Shown here piece after piece: positions 8,794-14,939 of a stretch of DNA of 28,128 nt; position 1 is the first letter of the stretch, and each line of letters opens with the position of its first letter. A program made the translations under genes and the position numbers. The DNA is from UBA1189 sp045660385 (GTDB lineage: Bacteria > Bacteroidota > Bacteroidia > Bacteroidales > Bacteroidaceae): assembly GCA_045660385.1 (NCBI GenBank), contig JAZRDT010000021.1, forward strand, positions 1-28,128, given 5' to 3'. The notes below the pieces were generated by a model. The model did not search any database and was not told where the DNA came from. It saw only the letters and a program-made list of their open reading frames with translations.

Positions 8794-10086
8794 TTACTCT
8801 GCAATCAGCAGGAAGTAATTCTTTTTACCGCGCTGCACCAGCAGGTACTTGTCGTTGAGCAGGTCTTTCACGGTAATCTCTTGGTCGAAGGCTGCGAGCT
8901 TCTCCTTGTTGAGCGATACACCACCACCCTGAGCCATCTTGCGCATCTCGCCCTTTGAGGGGAATACGGCCGACTCCTCGGCAAAGAGGTCTACCGCCTT
9001 GATGCCAGCCTCGATCTTCTCGCGCGATACCTTAAATTGGGGCACGCCCTCGAATACTGCCAGTAGGGTGTCTTCGTCGAGTTTTACGAGTGCATCGTGA
9101 GTGTTGTTTCCGAAGAGGATGCCTGATGCCTCTACGGCAGCCTCGTAATCCGCCTCAGAGTGTACCATGATGGTCACCTCCTTGGCAAGGCGTTTCTGCA
9201 GGGTGCGCATATGGGGCGCTTCGGCATGCTCGGCAATGAGCGCCTCAATCTCTTCGCGGCCGATAGCGGTGAAGATCTTGATATACTTGGCAGCGTCGTC
9301 GTCGCTCACGTTGAGCCAAAATTGGTAGAACTTGTAGGGAGAGGTGTAGCGGGGGTCGAGCCATACGTTGCCTGACTCGGTCTTGCCGAACTTGCCACCA
9401 TCAGCCTTTGTGATGAGCGGACAGGTGAGTGCATATACCTCATTGCCGCTGGTGCGACGGATGAGCTCGGCACCGGTGGTGATGTTGCCCCACTGGTCGC
9501 TACCACCCATCTGGAGTTTACAGTTTTTATGCTCGTTCAGGTATAGGAAGTCGTAGCCTTGCAGCAGTTGGTAGGTAAACTCAGTGAATGAGAGGCCGTC
9601 GCGAGCCTCGCCGTTGAGACGCTTCTGAACCGAGTCCTTCGCCATCATGTAATTTACGGTGATGTGCTTGCCCACCTCGCGTGCGAAATCGAGGAAGGTG
9701 AAGTCCTTCATCCAGTCGTAGTTGTTTACCAATTCGGCGCAGTTGGGCGCATCACTCTCGAAGTCGAGGAACTTGGCCAGCTGCTTCTTGATGCACTCCT
9801 GGTTGTGGCGCAGGGTCTCCTCGTTGAGCAGATTACGTTCCTGCGATTTACCCGAGGGGTCGCCAATCATACCGGTAGCGCCACCCACGAGAGCCAGGGG
9901 CTTGTGTCCACAACGCTGCAAGTGACGAAGCATCATCACACCGCAGAGGTGACCGATGTGCAGTGAATCGGCCGTAGGGTCGATACCCAAGTAAGCCGTT
10001 ACCATCTCTTTACTTAACAACTCTTCTGTTCCAGGCATCATGGTGTGCACCATGCCACGCCATTGAAGTTCTTCTACAAAGTTCAT
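8794..10086 (-). CDS. tyrS: Tyrosine--tRNA ligase
   Basis: 430 residues, the usual length for bacterial TyrRS. It charges tRNA-Tyr with tyrosine in the cytoplasm. Class I signature HIGH is at residues 43-46 (SLHIGHL). The TyrRS form of the KMSKS loop, KFGKT, is at 232-236. The QMGGSDQWGN segment (192-201) lines the tyrosine pocket. The last ~65 residues (GGVSLNKEKL... onward) form an S4 RNA-binding domain. I chose ATG 10084-10086 (MNFVEELQWRG). The open frame extends further to a TTG at 10128, but that TTG lies inside the -7 promoter box. In related Bacteroidales tyrS often follows the hemD-rnpA-yidD-tatD cluster; here it is about 7 kb away and on the other strand. Confidence 0.97.
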   Translation of the reverse strand: MNFVEELQWRGMVHTMMPGTEELLSKEMVTAYLGIDPTADSLHIGHLCGVMMLRHLQRCGHKPLALVGGATGMIGDPSGKSQERNLLNEETLRHNQECIKKQLAKFLDFESDAPNCAELVNNYDWMKDFTFLDFAREVGKHITVNYMMAKDSVQKRLNGEARDGLSFTEFTYQLLQGYDFLYLNEHKNCKLQMGGSDQWGNITTGAELIRRTSGNEVYALTCPLITKADGGKFGKTESGNVWLDPRYTSPYKFYQFWLNVSDDDAAKYIKIFTAIGREEIEALIAEHAEAPHMRTLQKRLAKEVTIMVHSEADYEAAVEASGILFGNNTHDALVKLDEDTLLAVFEGVPQFKVSREKIEAGIKAVDLFAEESAVFPSKGEMRKMAQGGGVSLNKEKLAAFDQEITVKDLLNDKYLLVQRGKKNYFLLIAE

Positions 10087-10125
10087 ATCTGTACGTTTTA
10101 TAGTTATTCGTTTCAAATCAAGGGG

Positions 10126-10133
10126 CAAAGATA
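10126..10133 (-). promoter_or_regulatory. -7 promoter element for tyrS
   Basis: Minus-strand TATCTTTG matches TAnnTTTG exactly and sits about 40 nt upstream of the tyrS ATG. No clear TTTG appears at the expected -33 distance. Confidence 0.6.
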
Positions 10134-10178
10134 ATGTATTTTTTTCGATTACTTATCTACAATGCACATTTAGTTGGC

Positions 10179-11060
10179 CTATTTCTTTTTCCTCTGTGCT
10201 ATATAGATACCCAGCAGGATAAACACTGTACCCGACACCGCTATCGGCGTCACCGGTTCGTTCAATATCCAAACCGAGCAGGCCAGCGATACCAGCGGCT
10301 GCGTATACATATAGTTCGATGCCCGTATCGTTCCCAGCTTTTCCAGTACCAGGTTCCATGTGTAGAAACATAGCATGGAAGCCACGATGGAGAGAAATAG
10401 CAAGTTGCCAGCTACTACCGGCGAGCACAACCTGTCCAAATGTAGTCCGCCTCCCATGCCGCAAGCGATGAAAGGCACCATGCTCACGATGCCGTAGAAG
10501 AACACCTTGCGTGTCACAAACCACGTTGTATATCGTCCGTCGAAGCGGCGCACCACAACGCTATATATCGCCCATGCCAAGGCCGCCACCAAGGCCAGCG
10601 CATCGCCCAACGGGTGAATCTTTAGCACCGTGCCGTTCAGCACCACCAACGCTACACCTAATAGCGCCACTGCCGACCCCACGGCCAGCTGTCCCGTGAT
10701 GCGCTCGTGGTACACTGCGCTCGTGAGCAATGCAGTTAGCAGCGGAGTAATGCACACTACCAACGCTACGTTCGAGGTGATGGTATAGTCTATAGCCGTG
10801 TTCTCGGCCAGGAAGTAGAGCGTGCCACCCATGAATCCTGCCACGGCCAGCAGCAGCTCGTCCATCCATGAATCGGCCCACACCTTGCGGGCAAACGCCC
10901 ATGTCATAGCATAAGCGATGATGAAGCGGTAGAGCATGATCTCGGGTGGCGTGAGCCCATGCATTAGCAATACCTTGGTTGATGCAAAGGTGGTACCCCA
11001 CACTAAGATGGTCGCTAGTGCCAGTATATGATAGCCCACGGAGGGGCGCGAAGTCTGCAT
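10179..11060 (-). CDS. EamA/DMT-superfamily membrane transporter
   Basis: 293 residues, about ten hydrophobic segments arranged as two EamA repeats (roughly residues 13-140 and 153-288), the usual DMT (drug/metabolite transporter) layout and length. The first repeat opens with ILVWGTTFASTKVLL, a typical EamA helix 1 with the W-G-x-x-F motif. The second ends with PLVSLACSVWILNEPVTPIAVSGTVFILLGIYIA, where the E-P motif is characteristic. Such proteins export amino acids, nucleosides or other metabolites across the inner membrane; the substrate cannot be told from sequence. The protein ends in a basic QRKKK tail. It has its own strong promoter and lies 92 bp upstream of the tyrS start on the same strand, so partial read-through into tyrS is possible. 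Confidence 0.9.
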   Translation of the reverse strand: MQTSRPSVGYHILALATILVWGTTFASTKVLLMHGLTPPEIMLYRFIIAYAMTWAFARKVWADSWMDELLLAVAGFMGGTLYFLAENTAIDYTITSNVALVVCITPLLTALLTSAVYHERITGQLAVGSAVALLGVALVVLNGTVLKIHPLGDALALVAALAWAIYSVVVRRFDGRYTTWFVTRKVFFYGIVSMVPFIACGMGGGLHLDRLCSPVVAGNLLFLSIVASMLCFYTWNLVLEKLGTIRASNYMYTQPLVSLACSVWILNEPVTPIAVSGTVFILLGIYIAQRKKK

Positions 11061-11089
11061 AAGTGAATATACTAAATATTAAAACGATG

Positions 11090-11121
11090 CAAAGTTAGCA
11101 CGTAAAATTCGATATATCAAA
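11090..11121 (-). promoter_or_regulatory. Promoter of the EamA transporter gene
   Basis: A textbook Bacteroidetes promoter on the minus strand: TTTG (11118-11121), 20-nt spacer, then TAACTTTG (11090-11097). The predicted leader to ATG 11060 is about 25 nt. Confidence 0.8.
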
Positions 11122-11242
11122 TAATCCCATGCATGAAAGCTGTCTGGGAGGCGAAGCATACCACTCCCACCAGCGGCAGGGCATTGCTGTCCTTGAGGTA
11201 AATTGAACCGATAAAATGTAATTTTGCTGTTTTGGCTATCCA

Positions 11243-11288
11243 AAATAAAAGAGAACACCCACCAAATCAATTGATTTTAGTGGGTGTT
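11243..11288 (-). terminator. Rho-independent terminator of the tRNA-Gly/tRNA-Leu unit
   Basis: Arms AACACCCAC (11254-11262) and GTGGGTGTT (11280-11288), extended inward by TCAA/TTGA pairing with one mismatch and one bulge. On the minus strand the stem is followed by CTCTTTTATTTT (11242-11253). It begins 3 nt after the tRNA-Leu CCA end. Confidence 0.85.
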
Positions 11289-11290
11289 AC

Positions 11291-11379
11291 TGGTACTCGA
11301 AGCGGGACTTGAACCCGCACAGCCATCACTGGCCAAAGGATTTTAAGTCCTTCGTGTCTACCGATTCCACCATTCGAGC
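11291..11379 (-). tRNA. tRNA-Leu (UAA)
   Basis: 89 nt on the minus strand with CCA encoded (11291-11293). Acceptor arms GCTCGAA and TTCGAGT pair over seven bases (first pair G-U), with discriminator A as expected for tRNA-Leu. The anticodon stem AAGGA/TCCTT encloses loop CTTAAAA, giving anticodon TAA. A long variable arm (about 14 nt, GGCCAGTGATGGCTG region) marks it as class II, and the T arm contains GGTTCAAGTCC. It lies 8 bp downstream of tRNA-Gly and shares its promoter and terminator. Confidence 0.96.
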
Positions 11380-11387
11380 GGCCTTAG

Positions 11388-11460
11388 AGCGGAAAACGAG
11401 GCTCGAACTCGCGACCCCAACCTTGGCAAGGTTGTGCTCTACCAACTGAGCTATTTCCGC
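11388..11460 (-). tRNA. tRNA-Gly (GCC)
   Basis: 73 nt on the minus strand. Acceptor GCGGAAA pairs with TTTCCGC, discriminator T. The D arm is GCTC/GAGC around AGTTGGTA. The anticodon stem CAACC/GGTTG encloses TTGCCAA, giving anticodon GCC. The T arm contains GTTCGAGCC. CCA is not encoded (CTA follows), unlike the neighbouring tRNA-Leu. The first 36 nt are duplicated exactly upstream at 11506-11541. Confidence 0.96.
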
Positions 11461-11467
11461 AATTTAT

Positions 11468-11483
11468 CCTTGCCAAGGTTGGG
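11468..11483 (+). repeat. 16-nt inverted fragment of the tRNA-Gly anticodon region
   Basis: CCTTGCCAAGGTTGGG on the plus strand equals the minus-strand anticodon loop and 3' stem of tRNA-Gly (11416-11431). It therefore lies inverted in the spacer between the true tRNA and its half copy. Confidence 0.8.
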
Positions 11484-11505
11484 TTTTATTTTTCCACCTT
11501 TTTGG

Positions 11506-11541
11506 GGCAAGGTTGTGCTCTACCAACTGAGCTATTTCCGC
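11506..11541 (-). pseudogene. Truncated tRNA-Gly copy (5' half only)
   Basis: The 36 nt from the tRNA-Gly 5' end through the anticodon GCC are repeated here without a mismatch: acceptor 5' strand, complete D arm, anticodon 5' stem and anticodon. After the anticodon the sequence diverges, so no 3' anticodon stem, T arm or acceptor 3' strand exists and it cannot fold as a tRNA. It is on the same strand, 45 bp upstream of the intact gene, and is transcribed from the same predicted promoter. Confidence 0.9.
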
Positions 11542-11640
11542 GTTTTATTTTATAAATCTCGGCATTCTCGGCTGCATTCGGCATAATCAAGCAAACTTGT
11601 GCTGCTCTCACTTGCACGAGAATCCTACAAAATTCGGGCG

Positions 11641-11672
11641 CAAAGGTATGAAATAATAATTAATACTGCAAA
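11641..11672 (-). promoter_or_regulatory. Promoter of the tRNA-Gly/tRNA-Leu unit
   Basis: TTTG (11669-11672), 20-nt spacer, TACCTTTG (11641-11648), an exact match to the Bacteroidetes -33/-7 pattern. Transcription would start near 11637 and run about 95 nt before the tRNA-Gly half copy. The leader contains three GCCGA repeats around 11555-11580. The promoter lies 25-56 bp past the stop of the B3/4-domain gene, with no terminator between. Confidence 0.8.
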
Positions 11673-11696
11673 TGATGGGTTCAAAAAGTTTGTTTC

Positions 11697-12362
11697 TTAC
11701 TCAAAGAACCATATCTGGCAGTCTTCGGCAGAGGCGTAGCGCTGGAGCAACTGGACAGTGAGGTTGGCTGCCTCATGGAGACCTTCGCTGCCGCTATAGC
11801 CATTGATGATGGCGAGGATGTGGTGGGTATCGACGCTCATCTTGGTGCGCTCGTGGTCGCTGGTGGGGGTGCCTATGCCACCGATGGCATCGCGTATGAC
11901 GGGCATGCAGGCAATGTTTAGAGGGCCGCGTCCGATGCCTTCGAAGGGCTCGCCCTCATGCCCTATGCCGAGGCGGAGTTGGGTGCCCTGGATGCGGTCG
12001 GCGTCGAAGCCGCCGATGGAGTAGCCCGTGCGTAGCGATACGAGATTGATGAGGTCGACGAGGGTGTCGATCTGGTAGAGATCGAGTCCGCGCAGCAGTC
12101 GGCGACGCAGCGCTTCGGCTGATGGGCGGTAGCGGCTGGGGTCTTTGCCGCAGGCGCGGTAGGCGTCGCGGGTGGCTACGATGGCTGTCTGCTGCTTGAT
12201 GCTTTCTGTGGTCTCGGTAGCCTGTAAATGCTCGGTGAAATGGGCGATTTCTGCCCATAACCCCTCGTTGTATGGGGTGTTGGTGACGGTGGCATATACG
12301 GCGGCTCCGCGATATTGGGGCCAGCAACTCTTGATGTCTTCAGATAGAGTGATGGTGTACAT
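11697..12362 (-). CDS. Stand-alone B3/4-domain protein (phenylalanyl-tRNA synthetase beta-related)
   Basis: 221 residues made almost entirely of the B3/B4 tRNA-binding/editing fold found inside PheT (Pfam B3_4 by memory). The family signature is at residues ~63-88, AIVATRDAYRACGKDPSRYR followed by PSAEALRRR. A second conserved region is LVDLINLVSLRTGYSIGGFD (~101-120). In PheT this domain hydrolyses mischarged Tyr-tRNA(Phe). Stand-alone copies are common in bacteria and are thought to act in trans on tRNA or on small aminoacyl compounds, but their function is largely unproven. The start is 12 bp after the pgeF stop, so it is very likely co-transcribed with pgeF. It also lies immediately upstream of a tRNA unit on the same strand, which fits a translation-linked role but may be coincidence. 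Confidence 0.85.
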   Translation of the reverse strand: MYTITLSEDIKSCWPQYRGAAVYATVTNTPYNEGLWAEIAHFTEHLQATETTESIKQQTAIVATRDAYRACGKDPSRYRPSAEALRRRLLRGLDLYQIDTLVDLINLVSLRTGYSIGGFDADRIQGTQLRLGIGHEGEPFEGIGRGPLNIACMPVIRDAIGGIGTPTSDHERTKMSVDTHHILAIINGYSGSEGLHEAANLTVQLLQRYASAEDCQIWFFE

Positions 12363-12373
12363 AAAGGGGTGGG

Positions 12374-13171
12374 TTATGAGGTGCGTAGAATGCCACTGAG
12401 GATGCGGCCTGACTTGATGCCGAGACGGCGGGCCGAGAAGTAGTGGGTGTGCTGGGTGTAGGTGCAGATGCGGCTGTCATGTATGTTGGGGGCCGGTATG
12501 CCAAAGGCATGCAGCTGGAGACGGTTGGCCAAGGGGAGGTCGATGTGGTACTTCTCTTTGTCGGGGTACCACTGGGCAATCTGCTGCATAGGGAAGTCTG
12601 CCTGTTCAAAGGTCTCAAATACCTCTATGCCGACCTCGAAAGCGGCAAGCGAGATGCAGGGACCTATAATGGCATGCACATCGGTGCCGCGGGTTCCATA
12701 GACCTCGTGCATAGTCTTTAGTGTGCGTGCTACGATGCTTCCTGCCGTGCCGCGCCAACCGGCGTGGATGGCTGCTACGGCACCATGGATGGTATCGTGG
12801 AGGAGGATGGGTACGCAATCTGCCGTCGATACACACAGACAGGTGTCCTTGAGGGGGGTAATGAGGGCGTCCTTATCTTGCAATAGGGCGCGGCGGGCAT
12901 CACTGGAGAGTCGGTTGAAGGTCTCGTCGATGAGGAGTATGTTGCAACTGTGTGTTTGGTAGGGGATGATGAGGCGCTCGGGACTGATGCCGATGAGGTG
13001 GCATAGCTGGTCCTGATGCGTGCGTACGATGGCAGGCTCGTCGCCCGTGTAGGGGGTACAATTGAAGGTGCCATAGGCACCGCTTCCGCAGCCGCCATGG
13101 CGTGTGGTGCTAAAAGCCACTGCATCGGGGTGGGGCATGGGGTATAGATGTAGTTGCTCAGAGTGTGTCAT
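12374..13171 (-). CDS. pgeF: Peptidoglycan editing factor PgeF (laccase-domain / YfiH family)
   Basis: 265 residues. The YfiH/DUF152 family prevents mis-incorporation of amino acids in peptidoglycan precursors in E. coli, and related proteins have purine nucleoside phosphorylase, adenosine deaminase or polyphenol oxidase activity. The zinc-binding triad is intact: His74 in QTH, Cys119 in STADCVP and His136 in AAIHAGWRG. The family entry motif FSTTRHGG is at 20-27, NCTPYTGD at 37-44, and GPCISLAAFEVG is conserved near residue 175. I placed the start at ATG 13169-13171, which gives the usual ~20 residues before the STTR motif. A TTG 12 nt upstream lies in the -7 box. A shorter alternative starts at ATG 13138. 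It leads a two-gene operon with the B3/4 protein. Confidence 0.93.
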   Translation of the reverse strand: MTHSEQLHLYPMPHPDAVAFSTTRHGGCGSGAYGTFNCTPYTGDEPAIVRTHQDQLCHLIGISPERLIIPYQTHSCNILLIDETFNRLSSDARRALLQDKDALITPLKDTCLCVSTADCVPILLHDTIHGAVAAIHAGWRGTAGSIVARTLKTMHEVYGTRGTDVHAIIGPCISLAAFEVGIEVFETFEQADFPMQQIAQWYPDKEKYHIDLPLANRLQLHAFGIPAPNIHDSRICTYTQHTHYFSARRLGIKSGRILSGILRTS

Positions 13172-13180
13172 AGATGGATA

Positions 13181-13188
13181 CAAAGATA
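13181..13188 (-). promoter_or_regulatory. -7 promoter element of pgeF within a conserved ~50-bp block
   Basis: Minus-strand TATCTTTG matches TAnnTTTG. The flanking sequence (to about 13232) is nearly the same as that upstream of gltX. The box ends only 9 nt before the chosen ATG (13171), so the mRNA would be leaderless or nearly so. Confidence 0.65.
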
Positions 13189-13319
13189 CGAATAAACGGG
13201 CGAAAACATGTCAAACTTACTTCAATATTTTTTACAACGAGCGAAAGTATCTCCGAGATTCATCTTAATGATATGCATAAATGAGTGAAAAATGCCGTGA
13301 CGCGATGAAATTTTGGTTG

Positions 13320-13336
13320 ATTCCTTATTAAGGAAT
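13320..13336. promoter_or_regulatory. 17-bp palindrome upstream of the ahcY promoter (possible operator)
   Basis: ATTCCTTA-T-TAAGGAAT: two perfect 8-bp arms around one base. It ends 8 bp upstream of the -33 TTG of the ahcY promoter, a usual place for a regulator binding site. It has no T tract and is not placed to act as a terminator. Confidence 0.5.
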
Positions 13337-13344
13337 ACAACTCC

Positions 13345-13375
13345 TTGGCGGTATGGGCAAGATGTTGTATCTTTG
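13345..13375 (+). promoter_or_regulatory. Promoter of ahcY
   Basis: TTG (13345-13347), 20-nt spacer, TATCTTTG (13368-13375). Transcription would start near 13379-13382. Confidence 0.75.
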
Positions 13376-13415
13376 CAAAAGAAAATAAATGAACGTAATA
13401 AAAACAGATAAAGGT

Positions 13416-14834
13416 ATGAACGAACAACTCTTTTCAACTCTTCCGTACAAGGTGGCCGATATGTCGTTGGCCGAGTTTGGACATAAAGAAATCGACATGG
13501 CTGAGCATGAAATGCCTGGCTTGAGGGCATTGCGTGAAAAATATGGCGATAGCAAACCCTTGGCTGGCGCTCGTGTGATGGGCTCACTGCACATGACGAT
13601 TCAGACGGCCGTACTGATCAAGACTCTCGTGGCCTTGGGTGCCGAGGTGCGTTGGTGTTCGTGCAATATCTACTCTACTCAAGATCACGCTGCAGCAGCA
13701 ATTGCCGACCTTGGCGTACCCGTGTTTGCCTGGAAAGGTGAAAACCTGGCCGACTACTGGTGGTGCACACTTCAGGCGTTGCACTTTGGCGGTGGAAAGG
13801 GTCCGAACGTGATTGTCGACGATGGTGGTGACGCTACCCTGATGATCCACCTCGGTGTGGATGCCGAGAAGGAAGCTTCGGTACTTGACACTCCCTCGGG
13901 CGGTGAGGATGAGGCTGAACTGAAGGCTATTCTCAAACGCGTGTTGGCCGAGCAGCCGGGATTGTGGACTGCCATGGCAAAGGAGATACGCGGTGTGAGT
14001 GAGGAAACCACTACAGGTGTTCACCGCCTATATCAGATGAAGGAGGAGGGCAAGCTGCTGTTCCCCGCCTTCAACGTGAACGACTCGGTGACCAAGAGCA
14101 AGTTTGATAACCTTTACGGCTGCCGCGAATCGTTGGCCGACGGAATCAAGCGTGCTACCGATGTGATGATTGCCGGTAAGGTGGCTGTGGTATGTGGCTA
14201 TGGTGATGTAGGTAAGGGCTGCGCACACAGTCTCCGCTCGTACGGAGCTCGCGTGCTGGTGACCGAAATCGACCCCATCTGCGCGCTGCAGGCTGCTATG
14301 GAGGGATTCCAGGTGGTGACCATGGAGGAGGCTTGTTTGCAGGGAAACATCTTTGTGACCACGACCGGTAACATCGATATCATTCGCATCGACCATATGA
14401 CCAAGATGCCCGATCAGGCTATCGTTTGTAACATAGGTCACTTCGATAACGAGATTCAAGTGGAGGCGCTGAAGAACTACCCCGGCATACGATGCGAGAA
14501 TGTAAAGCCGCAGGTAGACCGCTACTACTTCCCCGACGGACACAGCATCATCCTACTTGCCGATGGACGCCTCGTGAACCTCGGTTGCGCTACAGGTCAC
14601 CCCTCATTCGTGATGAGTAACTCATTCACCAACCAGACACTGGCACAGATAGAGCTTTTTGGTAAGGATTACCCCATCGACGTATACCGCTTGCCCAAGC
14701 ACCTCGATGAGGAGGTGGCTCGCCTGCACCTCGCACAGATCGGTGTGCACCTCACCACCCTCACTCAAGCACAGGCCGACTACATCGGTGTGAAGGTGGA
14801 GGGTCCCTACAAGGCTGAGCACTACCGTTATTAA
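13416..14834 (+). CDS. ahcY: Adenosylhomocysteinase (S-adenosyl-L-homocysteine hydrolase)
   Basis: 472 residues. It splits S-adenosylhomocysteine to adenosine and homocysteine, relieving product inhibition of methyltransferases in the activated methyl cycle. Diagnostic segments are GSLHMTIQTAVLI (56-68), CSCNIYSTQDHAAAA (81-95), NVNDSVTKSKFDN (220-232), the NAD-binding GYGDVGKG (261-268) and the C-terminal lid KAEHYRY. The region around residues 150-200 holds the ~40-residue insert of the bacterial/plant subclass. I chose ATG 13416 (MNEQLFSTLPYKVAD), which fits the family N-terminus and leaves a ~35-nt leader. The in-frame ATG at 13389 would lie only about 7-10 nt from the predicted transcription start. 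The stop codon overlaps the first unit of an AATTGACA-type repeat, so the LOG gene downstream may be read from the same transcript. Confidence 0.97.
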   Translation: MNEQLFSTLPYKVADMSLAEFGHKEIDMAEHEMPGLRALREKYGDSKPLAGARVMGSLHMTIQTAVLIKTLVALGAEVRWCSCNIYSTQDHAAAAIADLGVPVFAWKGENLADYWWCTLQALHFGGGKGPNVIVDDGGDATLMIHLGVDAEKEASVLDTPSGGEDEAELKAILKRVLAEQPGLWTAMAKEIRGVSEETTTGVHRLYQMKEEGKLLFPAFNVNDSVTKSKFDNLYGCRESLADGIKRATDVMIAGKVAVVCGYGDVGKGCAHSLRSYGARVLVTEIDPICALQAAMEGFQVVTMEEACLQGNIFVTTTGNIDIIRIDHMTKMPDQAIVCNIGHFDNEIQVEALKNYPGIRCENVKPQVDRYYFPDGHSIILLADGRLVNLGCATGHPSFVMSNSFTNQTLAQIELFGKDYPIDVYRLPKHLDEEVARLHLAQIGVHLTTLTQAQADYIGVKVEGPYKAEHYRY

Positions 14835-14882
14835 TTGACAATGGACAATTCACAATTCACAATTGACAATTCACAATTGACG
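14833..14882. repeat. ACAATT-type short repeat array, left arm
   Basis: Six or so imperfect copies of a heptamer-octamer like TTGACAAT/TTCACAAT directly after the ahcY stop. It is the inverted partner of the array at 14976-15010 inside the next gene. Similar AATTGACAATTGACAATT tracts are, to my knowledge, scattered through many Bacteroidetes genomes. Confidence 0.75.
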
Positions 14883-14939
14883 ATAAAGCCGTTCCGATGC
14901 TATGGCGGCAAATAAATAATCATAGACAAGAAGCTGTAA

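Noticed and set aside
10087..10128. N-terminal extension of tyrS from TTG 10128
   Set aside because: The TTG is part of the -7 box TATCTTTG; family N-terminus starts at MNFVEELQWRG. The same reasoning removes the TTG extensions of gltX (27943) and pgeF (13183).
11079..11270. 63-residue minus-strand ORF between the EamA gene and the tRNA terminator
   Set aside because: It overlaps the EamA promoter, has no recognisable domain or start context, and begins inside the tRNA terminator region.
11291..11541. tRNA cluster as a live attachment site with an integrated element
   Set aside because: No integrase, excisionase or island lies within reach; only 45 bp separate the tRNA copies, so at most this is a scar.
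14028..14543. Long antisense ORFs inside ahcY, gpmI, gyrB and the GH89 gene
   Set aside because: They are shadows of strongly coding frames with biased codons; none shows a domain, signal or its own promoter.
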